Of a stretch of DNA of 64,000 nucleotides, positions 44,872-56,514 are shown one piece after another; the first letter of the stretch is position 1; the number at the start of each line of letters is the position of its first letter. A program made the position numbers and the translations under genes. The notes beneath the pieces were generated by a model that ran no database searches, was not told the origin of the DNA, and was given only the letters and a program-made list of their open reading frames with translations. The stretch spans positions 806,001 through 870,000 of the forward strand of contig JAGYXB010001047.1 of NCBI GenBank assembly GCA_022495005.1, written 5' to 3'. The stretch is from Rhyacophila brunnea. Its lineage: Eukaryota; Arthropoda; Insecta; Trichoptera; Rhyacophilidae.

Positions 44872-45352
44872 GTGACGTATTTTTTGAAGTTATAGTTCTT
44901 TTGGCGCGTTTGGGAAATCAGATGAGAGTGTATTTTTGGCGTGTGACATGTAACACATAATTTATTTTTTCACACGAAAAAAACGCACTCGATTGGATTC
45001 AAACCACCGATTGTTCGGTTATCAGCCGAACGCACTACCTTTACGCCACAGTATGATACTGTAATCGTGACGATTATACAGTATAATATTATAGTTTAGA
45101 ATTGTTCCGTTGCCCAGGTAGCGAATTTATAATTGTCAGCCATTTGCAATTTTTTACGTAAACAAACGATTAAACGTCAGTTAGTAATATAAGTTTAGGT
45201 GTATAGAAATAGACAAACGGCGTTCCAATAAGTGGTTCTTTTTCTTGAGTGTGTAATTTAACAAAATAGTTAAGAGCTAGTCAAAGAATCTAGTTTATCA
45301 CAAGTTGTGTTTTTGTTTTGTTACGCCAAAGATGTATAACTTCTAACGCGCG
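44872..45352. mobile_element. TIR element with palindromic tips, copy 2
   Basis: The left end TTGAAGTTATAGTTCTTTTG and the right end (reverse complement TAGAAGTTATACATCTTTGG) match 33186-33782. The interior shares GAATTGTTCCGTTGCC, TTACGTAAACAAACGATTAA and AGAGCTAGTCAAAGAATCTA. It lacks the palindromic MITE of copy 1 but contains a tRNA-like stretch (44984-45055). Confidence 0.75.
44984..45055 (-). tRNA. tRNA-Ile(GAT)-like pseudogene or SINE head
   Basis: On the minus strand a cloverleaf core is visible. The D-stem is GCGT/GTGC. A perfect 5-bp anticodon stem, TTCGG/CCGAA, encloses the loop CTGATAA (anticodon GAT). A T-arm around GGTTTGAATCC has one mismatch. The seven-base acceptor strands do not pair, so a functional tRNA is unlikely. 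A T-run (Pol III terminator-like) follows at 44983-44977. It sits inside a TIR transposon copy. Confidence 0.5.
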
Positions 45353-45814
45353 TACATAAGTACACACACCGATTTTTTTCATATACCCACAGGTAGATAG
45401 GATACAATGACTGAAGTGTGCAGTTTATAGTGCGCTTGGAAATTATGATTATTTAATATTTCACCGTTTTGAAGCGCTAATAAGTTTCACAGATTTTTAG
45501 ATAGCATTCATGAATACTATTTAGAGACATCACTACTTTTTTGTGCTGTATTTTTCATATAATCGGATGGAAGAATAAATCAATTTTTACATTTTGTGAC
45601 TATTATATTATGTTTTTTTTATGATACCTATTCGTTTTTAATATGACATTTATAACTCCAACGTACCGTTACAAGTGGCCAAATACAAAATAGTGTCACT
45701 TCGTTCTCTCACTGCCGGAATACCAAAAAGACGTTTCAATAGACAGGATAAATCAGTAACAAAAAGCAACATGCAAAAAACAACCGTAGGTATAATCTTT
45801 CATTTAGATAGAGG

Positions 45815-45935
45815 AAGAAAAGATTCTTCTGGCATTGCGGTCACGGTGAAATCACATTGCAACGGCGTTAGTGTTATTTGAAAGTAACGACACCAACACC
45901 TAAATGAGTCGCCTGCATTGCTACAAGAATATTAT
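45815..45935 (+). repeat. Dispersed repeat, copy 1
   Basis: It shares GATTCTTCTGGCATTGCGG, CACGGTGAAAT and GTTATTTGAAAGTAACGA with 62419-62550 in the same orientation. No transposon family was recognised. Confidence 0.65.
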
Positions 45936-47421
45936 ATAAAAAAATAATCTCTATTATTAAAATAATTACTGCCGATACATTTATCCGATGTTTTAAAATT
46001 ATAATCTATCCTAATTTATTGTATTAATTTGTAATAATATAATAATATATAGGTCAACCAAAAGGATCACTCAGAGAAGAATACAATATGATTAGTATGA
46101 GATATAAAATAAAATAATACGTGACGGTCTCATAACAGGTAGATATAATATTATGCAGAAAGCATTAAGTATATCACAGATATATAAAATAATTACATAC
46201 ATATTATCATAACATCATCGTTGTAAACTCTATTTCTAAAAGAAAGCTTCATAAATCGTTATGATTTTTTTTAGTCCAATTCTATTACTTATTAATTGTA
46301 TTACCCACTAGATTTAGTTATCCTTCACCATACAATGATTTTTACTTGCTATTCTTTAGTATGTTTCTACATAAACTATAAATAGTCAAATATAAAAAAG
46401 GTATTTACCTAAAACAATTAACATTCTTAGTTATCTAAAACACTTTTTTGTTCTACTGATAGAAGCTTCCGCAGAAACTGTTTGTTTCTAACAGAATCTA
46501 AATGTAATACAATACAGCACATTACACCACTACTAACAAATAATTATTATATCTATGATATCCTCTACTTTCATAAAAGCATAATATTTATAGGTATTGA
46601 TAAATAGGTATACAGCCAAGATGTATTTCAATATATCGTACTTGATACGCGTAATAACTAACATAATAATGTCATGTTACGTATCCTAGGAAACATTCTT
46701 TCATCTGAAGGCATCTATTTTTAGCTTGAATAAGCTTTTCCCATATCATAAAAATGGATTTATAGTAAATGTTGAAATTGTGTCAGGATATTGTTTTATA
46801 TGTCATTTATATAGAAATTAACTTACAATGTTTATTCATGTGACTTACAATGTGCATCGCTGTGCGTCATTAGACATTTTGATTAGTCTGATTTGTTACA
46901 ATATCCCTTATGGGACCTACCGCATTCGCGACCTTTTAAAAAAAAAATGACCCAAATACTCTTGCCTGACCTGTTTTGCTCTACTAAATCGTGAATTAAC
47001 AATTCATAGACAATATAGAGGAAATGAAAACGTGATAAATTAAAACGGGCAGAAATTTATCAAAGAACATGAGCGGAATATATTCGGTTGTAAGACTTCA
47101 CGATAATTTTATGTAATAGTTTATAAAAGACGAACACTAATAAGGAACATCAGTAAACATAATTGTGTAGGTACCTACACACATATTAAAGTGATTGGAA
47201 TATATTATTTAGATATGTATAATATTATTAATATAATACTAGTATGAATATAATGAATTAATTATCGCCAAAACATAATAGATTAATAATTAATATTTCG
47301 TACTATACTTATTGATTTATTAAATATAAATATATTGAACAAAGTATAATATTAATAAATACATACGATTAAATAAATCATTAACTACTAAAGAACTATA
47401 ATTTAATACGTTCTATACATA
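45936..47421. other. Intronic DNA, nothing recognised
   Basis: AT-rich DNA without open frames above background, RNA genes or repeats that I could identify. Confidence 0.5.
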
Positions 47422-47424
47422 TTA

Positions 47425-47743
47425 GGCCCGTTTCAGACGGGACACCGGTGTCGTGCACGATATAATATAGGAGGCCTTTATATTATGTTTATGAACGCCC
47501 CAGATCTAATGAGTTAACGCGTGTCTGGTACACTTTTCCGTCGGCCGCTACATTCTCAAGCCGCCGATACACTTGTTTTTATTACCGTAGCCAGTTTTAT
47601 GTTTTAATTTATAACGCGAAATTATGCGTTGACGCATTAGCTCTGGGGCGTTCATAAACATAATACAAAGGCCCCTTTATTCGAATACAAAGTCCTCCTA
47701 TATTATATCGAGCGCGATACCGGTGTCCCGTCTGAAATGGGCC
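47425..47743. mobile_element. Harbinger-like MITE (TTA target site)
   Basis: The left end GGCCCGTTTCAGACGGGACA and the right end (reverse complement GGCCCATTTCAGACGGGACA) are long inverted repeats. They extend inward with ACCGGTGTC and ATATAATATAGGAGG, and again with ATGTTTATGAACGCCCCAG. TTA flanks both ends (47422-47424 and 47744-47746), the target preference of PIF/Harbinger. It is 319 bp without coding capacity. Confidence 0.85.
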
Positions 47744-47746
47744 TTA

Positions 47747-49384
47747 CTGCGGAGTATTTGAAAATATTTTCTAATTAATGTACACAAATTCCATAGTAGA
47801 TAAAAACAAGTATTCATAAACTTTGATAATAAAGATTGTTTTAAAAAAATGGTTATCGAAGTGAGCGATGGAAATGGGGTTCAATTCGCGTGGGTAGGAT
47901 ATTTCTGAATAGCTACTTTCGTTAAGTGGTGAAATAAAATTTGTAAGATTATACCTGTTATAGTTTTATTGATACAATGTCAAGGAGAGAATGTAGGTAT
48001 CGATATCAATATTTATTATAAGATAAACAAATCCAATAAAGTATAAGGTATACAAGGAAACACTTATAGCAGCTTAAAAACGCGTAACAAAAAGCTGTTT
48101 GAGCTAAAAGCTTCACGAATAACTTATTTCCGGTGTCAGAAAGCAAAGACAGTGAATACATATTTTAGCACACCCAAAAAGCTCTCAATCAAGCCACAAA
48201 AATGAGCAATCGATTTTTTTTTGTTAACAAGAGCTTTAAACTTATAGGAAATAATTATATAAAGGAAACACAATTGTGTAATTACATACATTCAGTCCAA
48301 AAGGACATCTTTAACATTTTACATAATATCATTTGCTGAATCAGCAGATATAACATGGCTATACTAATTGGAAATTAATTCAATATTACATTATAGTAAG
48401 CATCATTTTTCATAATATTATATATTATTTAACATTAAAATTTATGTAATTCCTTACTCAAATAATATTACATTTTATTGGTGAAAATATATTATTGTTA
48501 TATGTACCTAAAACATAGAGAAATATTGATGCATTATAATATTTATTATAATAATTGTCAGAAATAATGTTGAAAAATGTTATACGTTGGAGAATTTAAA
48601 ATATAATCATACATAATATTATATTAGAAGAAAGCCAATGCCACCCACGGATAACAATATACATAATATATTATGAAGTATATAATTTTATTAAGCCACA
48701 CAATTCGCATGCAAACTGACATACAAGTAATATTGGCATTAATTTCAAACTGACAACAATATAATTGGATACAAAATAGTAGCCCAACTCAAAATCAGCC
48801 ATACTTCAATCGGGGATATATCATGTATGCCAAATATATATATCGTATGATTTTAATTATCAGTTTGTGAGTAGGGGCTATTATTTTATCGTCATATTTA
48901 CTTTGAATCATTATTTACTAATTTCGCATATTCATTTTTTACTGCCATTACAATCATTTTAACTATAGCCAGTGGTGTAGCTTTATAGATCCTTTTCGTA
49001 GATACTAGCTACTCTCAAATATGAGTTAATAATATTAGAATATATCTATCAATGTTCCTAGTAGAACATATTATGTTAATTCGATATGCTTACATAATAA
49101 AAAGTGAATATTTATTTATTACACACAGAACATGTGTTAACAGACCGATCTGTGGTATTTTATCTTGTAAATAAACTGAAATGGGTCACTAGAATTTTCA
49201 TTCTAAAGTAAAAGAGAAGTGATAAGTTTTATTTATTTTTTATTAGTTTATTAGAAAAAACTGTTATATTATGTAAAAAGTAATGTTTGATAGTTTCGCA
49301 GTTCGGCATAAAATTTTACAGGAGCATTGTTCTGACCTGGTCAGGATTAACTAAACCACTGGCAATAGTTTCCATGTTACTTAC
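47747..49384. other. Intronic DNA, nothing recognised
   Basis: Very AT-rich intron between the Harbinger-like MITE and the most upstream visible rk exon. No gene or RNA motif was found. Confidence 0.5.
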
Positions 49385-49528
49385 AAAACTTCTAGCTTTG
49401 GCAGTTGCGTGAGAGCGAGAGTGGGGATTTCCGTCAGTCGATTGTCGTCGAGTCGAAGTCTTCTCAGGTGGCTCAAATTTGAAAAGCTACCTGAATCAAT
49501 TCTTCTTATTTCGTTATTCACCAATTGT
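49385..49528 (-). CDS. rk: rk exon: two LRRs (144 bp), most upstream exon found
   Basis: The acceptor AG is at 49530-49529 and the donor GTAAGT starts at 49384. The frame reads QLVNNEIRRIDSGSFSNLSH, then LRRLRLDDNRLTEIPTLALT and QLPKLEVL. These are two early LRRs of the ectodomain, with a glycosylation site NLS. The first base completes a Leu codon from an exon that I could not find between 49530 and 64000. Confidence 0.92.
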
Positions 49529-50566
49529 CTGTGGGTAAGGATAAAAATGTATCATTTTAATGTCAGCGGTATGTAGTATTTCCCATATGTAGCCTCTAAC
49601 AGTAAATAAATATAATTTGTCATATTATTCAAAATAACACTTTTTGTAGATAACACGTTCTTTTAAATAATACCATACTTAGAGATAAAATCACAATCTA
49701 TTCTAACTTAAATTTACTCTCCAAGTTTCTGTTTGAAATAATATTTTGTTTATTGCCGGTTTTCATCTCTGTTGTCATATCAGTTACTTATACTTACATA
49801 AAATTTAATTCGTGTTCATAAATTCACGAAAAATGTGTCAAACTTTTAACGTTCCAAACCACGAAATGCATTTCTCGCCATATGAATCATTTGCTGGAAG
49901 TGAAGATAAGGCAAATTAGCTGAAACTAAGCTTCCTTTGTTTGTAATTTTCTTATTCGCGTAGACTTTGTTGTAAACGAAGAATCAAACCATTCTCTCAG
50001 TTTGCAATGTAGCTATTTATATATTTTTTTAATATCGTACGTTTAAGAACATTTTTATTGTGGTGTTAATTTTTCTTATAAGGATTTTATAACATATTCT
50101 CACCAGTGCATACTGGGATTTTGTTTGCTGTAACATGTGTAAATATGTCAAAATACATAGTTTACAGTACAACTTCATTATGGCTAATAAATGTATGACT
50201 ACTGTGATATTATGAAACTTAATATCCAATACACTTTTTCAGTAAATGTCTAAGCTTTCACCCTTCACTTCCGTCCTTTCAGACTACATACAATACTCTG
50301 ACGTGTCGTCCACAATCTTGGTGGTATTTTAATCGTTCATGCATACGTCACCTTGTACTCACCATATTGTTGTTGCGTCTTCAAACCCGGCTATATATTT
50401 TTTTGCATAATTATACAGGAGAGTTAAAATATTATCAATTTCGCGAAGGTTTTTACGCCACTTGTATAAAAACTTTTTTAGAAAGGTTTAGAAAGCGCTT
50501 GGCGATGAAATTGTTTTGTTTTCTTTAAAAATCCCTACTTCAAATATATTTAAGATATTTACCAGC
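49529..50566. other. Upstream intron of rk, nothing recognised
   Basis: AT-rich; donor-like words near 49793 and 50366 have no LRR-coding sequence beside them. No other feature. Confidence 0.5.
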
Positions 50567-51725
50567 CAGTGGCGAAACTAGGATTTAATATTGGGGGTGG
50601 GGCAAGGAGGAGAATGTAAATTACTCGCATAGGCTCTTTTTCTTCTTCATATAATTATTTTTACATATTTTCACAATGCACGGCGGTATATTTGTACATT
50701 TTCTCCTAGTTTTTATTAAATTGGAGGCATAATGGCGGTAACAGTTGAGCGTGTCATCAGCGAATGGCGGATTGGAAGTGATTAACAGCGACCATGCTGG
50801 ACATGTGCGCCTAGTATGCTAAAAAATACTCAAATATTATCGGCTGTGCTACCGCAACAATATTTATGCCGAATTCCACTGAAAAAAAAATGTTTTTTTG
50901 ACTTACACTACCACCGACTAGTGGGCGTAGTCGTTCTTTTCGCCGAATGTTTATCGTCGATTTTTGGTTTTTTAATATTGAGGTTCCAAAATATTAATTG
51001 AAAATGGACAAAAAAGTATTAGTGCATTTAACTTATACACAAACCTACTCAACACAACACAGCCTAATTTCTCGTTTATCGGTATTGTCTATTGCATACG
51101 ATATTTGGCGGTCCCCTTACCTACCGCTAAGATTAAAGGCAGTGTGAAATACTACATTAACGTTTTTCAAATTGTGTTTTAGTTCAAATTAAGGGTACTA
51201 CTTATACAGTGAATTATTGGCGATTTTTAATACATCTACTTTAATAATGGAGCTGTCAAGTATCGACACATAATAATCAAAAACTATGTTGCACAATTAT
51301 ATAATCTAAAATGTTCACGGCCATGAAGTATAATAGCGACTTTTTTTTACTACCACTTTTTATACTAATTTATGATGTGTGTTTATCTCACTTATCTGGT
51401 GAACCTGACACGCCGGGCCCCCCACAGCCCGAACCCCCAGGCTAGAGCCTTGTCAGCCGTCCCCAGCCATGACCTACACCACTTCGGAATTCGGGTGGAC
51501 ACCGAGATTTTTTTGACAGTTCCATTAAGGATTGGGTTTCTAAAAAAACCCGACATTAGTGTTTCGAAATTTTTGTTAGAAATTAAAATCCTTTTTTTGC
51601 CGTGTTTTTATTTGTCTAAGCCCAAGGTATAGTTTATTGGCTTTCAATTTCAATGTTTAAAATCATTCTGATAATTCTCATGTTTGGGGGGTGCCAGGGC
51701 CCCTTGCCCCCTGGGTGCGCCACTG
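50567..51725. mobile_element. Non-autonomous hAT element
   Basis: The left end CAGTGGCGAAACTAGGATTT and the right end (reverse complement CAGTGGCGCACCCAGG) are imperfect inverted repeats. Flanking 8-mers TTACCAGC (50559-50566) and TTAACAGC (51726-51733) match at seven of eight positions. At 1159 bp with no transposase motif, its interior (51100-51500) contains the repeat also found at 13640-14360. Confidence 0.8.
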
Positions 51726-52899
51726 TTAACAGCCGTATCTTTATGATACGATATTGGAAGATTTGTCCCTTAGTTAACAATAAAAACATTACAGAAACCT
51801 AAACCTAAATTGGACATAGTTATGCAGAAAGTAGCCAGTCCACAAAAAATAAAAAAATTAGATATGATATAGATCAGATGCGAGAAGGTTTTCTCTACAT
51901 TCTGCTGAAAATAGCCAAGCCGCAAAAAAAATATTCTTGAAATAAAATACTATTTACAATTTGACATTTTACATACATTTTCAACAATCATTTTGTTACT
52001 AATGTGCCATTATCTCAGCTCGACATTATTGTGGACTGGCTACATTCTGCATAACTACGTTCAATTATATTTCCATACGATTCCTCAACGCATCGCAGGC
52101 AAAACTGAAACTTTTGAAATACATTCGTGGAAATGATGGAATTATTGCTGGTACTCAACATCATTAAAATATTAATAGCTAAATACTAAGAAAAAATGAT
52201 ATTTATGAGGAAATTAATAAATTAATGCATGTAGAAACTGGCCTAAACCTACTTCGATAATAAAGAAATAAATTGTCTAGTCTAGTAAATTTATGCCCCC
52301 CTTACGGTACATTGCAGTTAGCAGCGCCGCAGGGCCGTCGTGTAAGCAATGAAAAGCTCTTGCAAGATTTATGAATTCAAATCTCTGGCGAGTCATAAAG
52401 CGCGGGAAAACCTCCTTGTTACAAAAAAGGAATAGGTATATATAAAAAAAAACTGTTTGGTTTACCACGCGTGTACGTGATGCCAGTGGGCAGTGTTTGC
52501 GTACAGCTTGCAAGCGGTCAACTGAACGAAATACCCTACCGATGAACAATATAGGTAGGTATTCAAGTATTCTTTATAAATCGTATTCATTATATAATTA
52601 GGGTACCTAATTTTGGCGAACTTGAGTGCAATAATATGTTAGATGGAGGTCGACCTTATACATATATACATAACAACCCAACCGTTAGGATGAATATTCA
52701 TTGTTGAAAATGATAATCAGTAAAATTTGAATTATAGTTATAAAACCACCGATATAATTAAAAACAAATAGTATCGGACCCCCTTGTGGACCAAGTAAAA
52801 CTTCGCTGCAGGGGTACATATTTACTTGATTTAAGAAATTTCTCGCGGTTGATTTGTCTGGATTGTAATAATTATCTTAATTATTAGAATCCGCGTCGA

Positions 52900-53095
52900 G
52901 CTTATAAAGTCGTGGGTCTGGCAAGTATACATATTGTTTGTCAATTTGCGTTTGGAGTCAGAGTATGGACCTAATAGGTTAAACGAGTGGCTAACGCCCA
53001 TTTCTCGTAAAAATCAAAAATCTGTTAATACAAACCGCCACTCTGTGGAGTTCCATATTATGATGCTATTAGGATCGCACATGATCAAAAGACAA
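52900..53095 (+). mobile_element. tRNA-derived SINE, 5'-truncated copy
   Basis: It retains GTCGTGGGTCTGGCAAGTAT from just after the B-box region and the full body (GGACCTAATAGGTTAAACGA, CTCTGTGGAG, CTATTAGGATCGCACATG). The tRNA-like head is largely lost. Confidence 0.72.
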
Positions 53096-53159
53096 GACGA
53101 AGAATAATTATCAAAAGTACCAAATGAGAAAAGAGTTATACTGAGCAGGCAATACATTA

Positions 53160-53240
53160 TTTTGGTACTTATTGTGTTTTATTTGAGTATTAATACAATG
53201 CATTTCCACCATGAATTGCCAATTAGTACCATAAAAGAAA
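53160..53240. repeat. Palindromic MITE, outer fragment
   Basis: It matches the outer right end of the family (TGTGTTTTATTTGAG, AATGCATTTCCACCATGAAT, ACCATAAAAGAAA). The palindromic core with CCGGTTTCGTCC is absent. Confidence 0.65.
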
Positions 53241-56149
53241 ATACTTCCAAATATAAGTTGGAAAATGGTGGATATATTCGTGGTTCAACAAGTGAAAAAG
53301 TGACTCACTTGTTTCAAAATAAATGAAAATAATAATAAGTGAAAGCATGTCTCATTTATTATTAAAACAAATGAAAATGCAGTAAACTGCATTACCGCTC
53401 GAGCTTCCATTTATTATTTTCTCAAATAAAATTAATGCCACTACATATTTTCAACCCTCCCATTCGCACCCTCTAAATAAGAATTAGTTGAATGAATTAC
53501 AATCAAGCTCTCACAAAAGTCTGTTTTCAATATCTCGATTTACCAGTATCTAAAAAATATACATTAAGTTGAAAACCACACATCGATACAAAACTGTTTA
53601 GAAACAATCTAACTGACGGTTTTGACAAATGCTTTTTCTCACATAGGTAACTCAAAGATCAGGAAACGTTAATTCTGGCTTGTCACACTGCGGTATCGGT
53701 GTGTCATTTCAGACGCGGAACAGAAAATGTAAAAAAATGTACATGCCAATTTTTATGGTTGAGCAGTAAGTCGAATGTTGATACGTATTGGGTAGGTATT
53801 CTTGGCACACCCGAAATACTATACTTCATCAGCATTATTTTAAAATGACCTAAAATTATTCCAGTGGTAATAATGTATCGCCATTGATTCCAACAATTCA
53901 AGGAAATTCATTAGATAAGAATAATGTTATGATGACGCAGGCAGAATGAGGTGAATCTATAGAAAAGTTATGGCGATGATTGATCGATATGCTCCTTTCT
54001 TTCTTTCTTGCGAACTAATTTATTACCGCTTGCGATACAGCTAATCCAATCAGATGTTTTCAAAATAATTTTAGAATATACCTATTTTTAAAGTAAACGG
54101 GACATGATATAAATTGAAAAAGTCTATTTTTGTATTTACTACATAAAAAGAAATTAGTTTTACTATACGTTTTTTGTTTACACAGCTGCCATAAACAAAC
54201 ATAACTGTAAATTCAGTCAGTTGACTTTGTGAGAGTAAGCATTGGGATTTTTCTCATGAAAGAGATGAGGCGGTATCAACACCTTGTGTATTCTATACAA
54301 TCTGACTGATCTGAATTCAAAAATCAAAACATGAAAACTTAACTGGTATATTTTTTAACATCCAATGGCGTCTTGTCGCTTAGTAAAAATATTATCGTTA
54401 ATTACCTTACCTTACCTTAACCTTAATCAAACACTTAAAAGTATGAGTTAATTCAGATCTATCGATATATGATTGAAACATGCACGCTCTATGTGGAAAA
54501 TCCTGGAGCAATATCTTAAAATCGACAGCATGGTTTGGAGGCTTGGGGTGGATTAAGCTACTGGTGCTGACAAAGCACCTGCTGGACTATTTTAGACTCA
54601 GTGGTATGTGTATTTTATTGGTCACCATCATAATCACCATCACTTACTGCTGGGTCAACACTCCAGGATTATTATTATTCTGATCGATTAGAGATTTTCA
54701 ATGGATTATGTCCTATTCTTCACAGATTTAGAGAGTATACCAGTCCTCCTAGCGAACCTTAGATCATTCGACGTTGTATCACCTAAAGGACCTTTTTATA
54801 CATGGTCGTTTCGAGGGTTCGATATCACTATTTTATTATAGTATAGTTTACAGTTATGTATAATGGTATCTAGCTAGTCCACCATTAATAACTCCTGTCT
54901 CGGAAAATGGGTTAAAACATTTCAACTTTCATTTCGAATTGTTATTTGTAATAATATTATTTATTGTTAATATCGACTTGGTGGAATTCCGCTTAGTTTA
55001 TCGCACGATACCTTTTTTTAAATCCAAACATTTCCTGATTTATTGCCGTAGTTCAATTATCTCGGACGGAATGCTCTTTGTAAATATACCAACCAACAAA
55101 CTTTCACATAAGTATATGCCTCGTTTATATTCAATATATTTTCATATTATGACCCAAATTATCTGAGTATAACTTAGATTTTCTCAAGACCGTAAAAGTC
55201 AATGTATATAATATTACAATATACTCACAAAGCGTTAATGAATAAGTTTTTGATATAATGATAGAGAATATAACTGAGAGAACTGTTTTCTTTTTATGAA
55301 TGCAAATAATATCAATCATTACATTTACAGATACATTACAGTACAATACATTTTTCAATGAGATTATTAACTTTTTATAACATATATTGTACTCGTATAA
55401 TTATTTAATATTCATGCTATATAAAAGTTATATTCACTCACGTATCTATTGAGACAGCATGAAAACCTTAATTTTCATTAGCCAGCGTTTTTCCTATCGG
55501 GCGATTCCAGACGTGAAACTCAGCCGATAGTATATGCATTTGATTTAGCTTTATTATTATGAAGTCGTATATTCATAAAAAAACAACAACGTAATATACT
55601 ATCATAGATAAATGGGTGGTAAGCTTTATGAATTCAATTTCTCAATAACAGTCAAAGACTTTATACATATTTTCTTTTTTGGGGAGTCGTTTTCTATCGA
55701 AAATTGATGACAAAATTGTAATAAGCACGTCTTCTTTAACTTTCCAATGATTTAAATATTGTATCGATTTCCAAAATTGATATAGTCATTGAATAAACTG
55801 TCTCCGAAATATACACCATTTATCTTTGACTAGCTGAGCCAGCTGGCGGTCGCCAGTCTGTCTCACCAGGTCTTGCAGACGGCTTGGCGGTGTTGGATTT
55901 TAATATAATTGTGAAGTATGCATAGAATTTTTCCTTCAGAATGGATTTTTATTCACCTCAGACAGTTTGACATTTCGCCGATTTGCATGTCGTCTCTGCC
56001 AATATAAATTTGGGGTCATATGCGTAGTCTATTCTGGAATCTGGCCTTCACAATATCGTCGGATACTACTTCAGACTGATAGGCCTAGCAGAACAGCTGG
56101 CAATCGCCGATTGGTACTACTGACATTTTAATAGAATATAATATATTTA
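53241..56149. other. No gene recognised
   Basis: AT-rich DNA with only short anonymous open frames (for example 54480-54683 and 54939-55166). A donor-like word at 55225 on the minus strand was examined and has no LRR-coding sequence upstream. Confidence 0.5.
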
Positions 56150-56514
56150 TATATTGCACTTTTTCATTCATTCTTATTTGTTTTTGTTGAACTAAGAACA
56201 TACATTACACATCATGTTGTTGTTTAGAATTTATAATTCATTGAATCCTGCCTAACCAAACAATAGTAGTTATAATATTATTCTATCTATTAAATATCCA
56301 AAATGATGTATAATTTAATAGCATAATTTTAAATATTTTATGGACAGATACGTATTATGGCTTGGTTTTCCCAGGGTTAATTTGAATTTTTAAAACTAAT
56401 TAACACCATCTGTAAATTGTAGTCTTAGTTCAATGTAAACAAATACGTATAACTGACAAAGTTTAGTCTGTACTATCTATGGTGGATCCACCCTACCTCC
56501 ACCCATCGCCACTA
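56150..56514. mobile_element. hAT-type MITE, copy 3 (left end degraded)
   Basis: The right end is the reverse complement of TAGTGGCGATGGGTGGAGG and carries the shared word ACAAAGTTTAGTCTG. The left side keeps only TATTTGTTTTTGTTGAACTAAG-like sequence. It is the same family as 3506-4078. Confidence 0.7.

Larger units (their letters stand above)
1..49528 (-). other. rk: rickets/LGR2 (bursicon receptor) gene span, partial at both ends
   Basis: This is the minus-strand extent of the rk gene visible here. Fourteen exons run from 49385-49528 down to 1-61. Most LRR exons are about 66-72 bp or twice that, and all LRR introns interrupt a Leu codon after its second base, so the repeats join in frame. 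Known role of the family: a leucine-rich-repeat G-protein-coupled receptor of the plasma membrane that binds the Burs/Pburs heterodimer, signals through Gs and cAMP, and triggers cuticle tanning and wing expansion after ecdysis. The identification rests on the hinge word YAYHCCAF, the junction QCLPLPG plus PFLPCQDLF, and the TM1-TM2 region, which closely resemble insect LGR2. Introns range from 143 bp to 15.4 kb and are full of transposons. The signal peptide, LRRNT and first repeats are upstream of the window; TM3-TM7 and the tail are beyond position 1. Confidence 0.9.

Noticed and set aside
50340..50400. Donor-like GTGAGT near 50366 (minus) as another rk exon
   Set aside because: Only about 28 bp lie between it and the nearest acceptor-like AG, and the translation is not LRR-like.
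52277..52549. Minus-strand 90-residue open frame containing FMTRQRFEFI, slightly like a piggyBac transposase word
   Set aside because: Only one short resemblance, no catalytic motif, no terminal repeats, and AT-rich background open frames of this size are common here.
55131..55358. Possible upstream rk LRR exon at a donor-like word near 55225 (minus)
   Set aside because: The sequence before the donor has no LRR consensus in any frame and the candidate acceptor gives the wrong residues.
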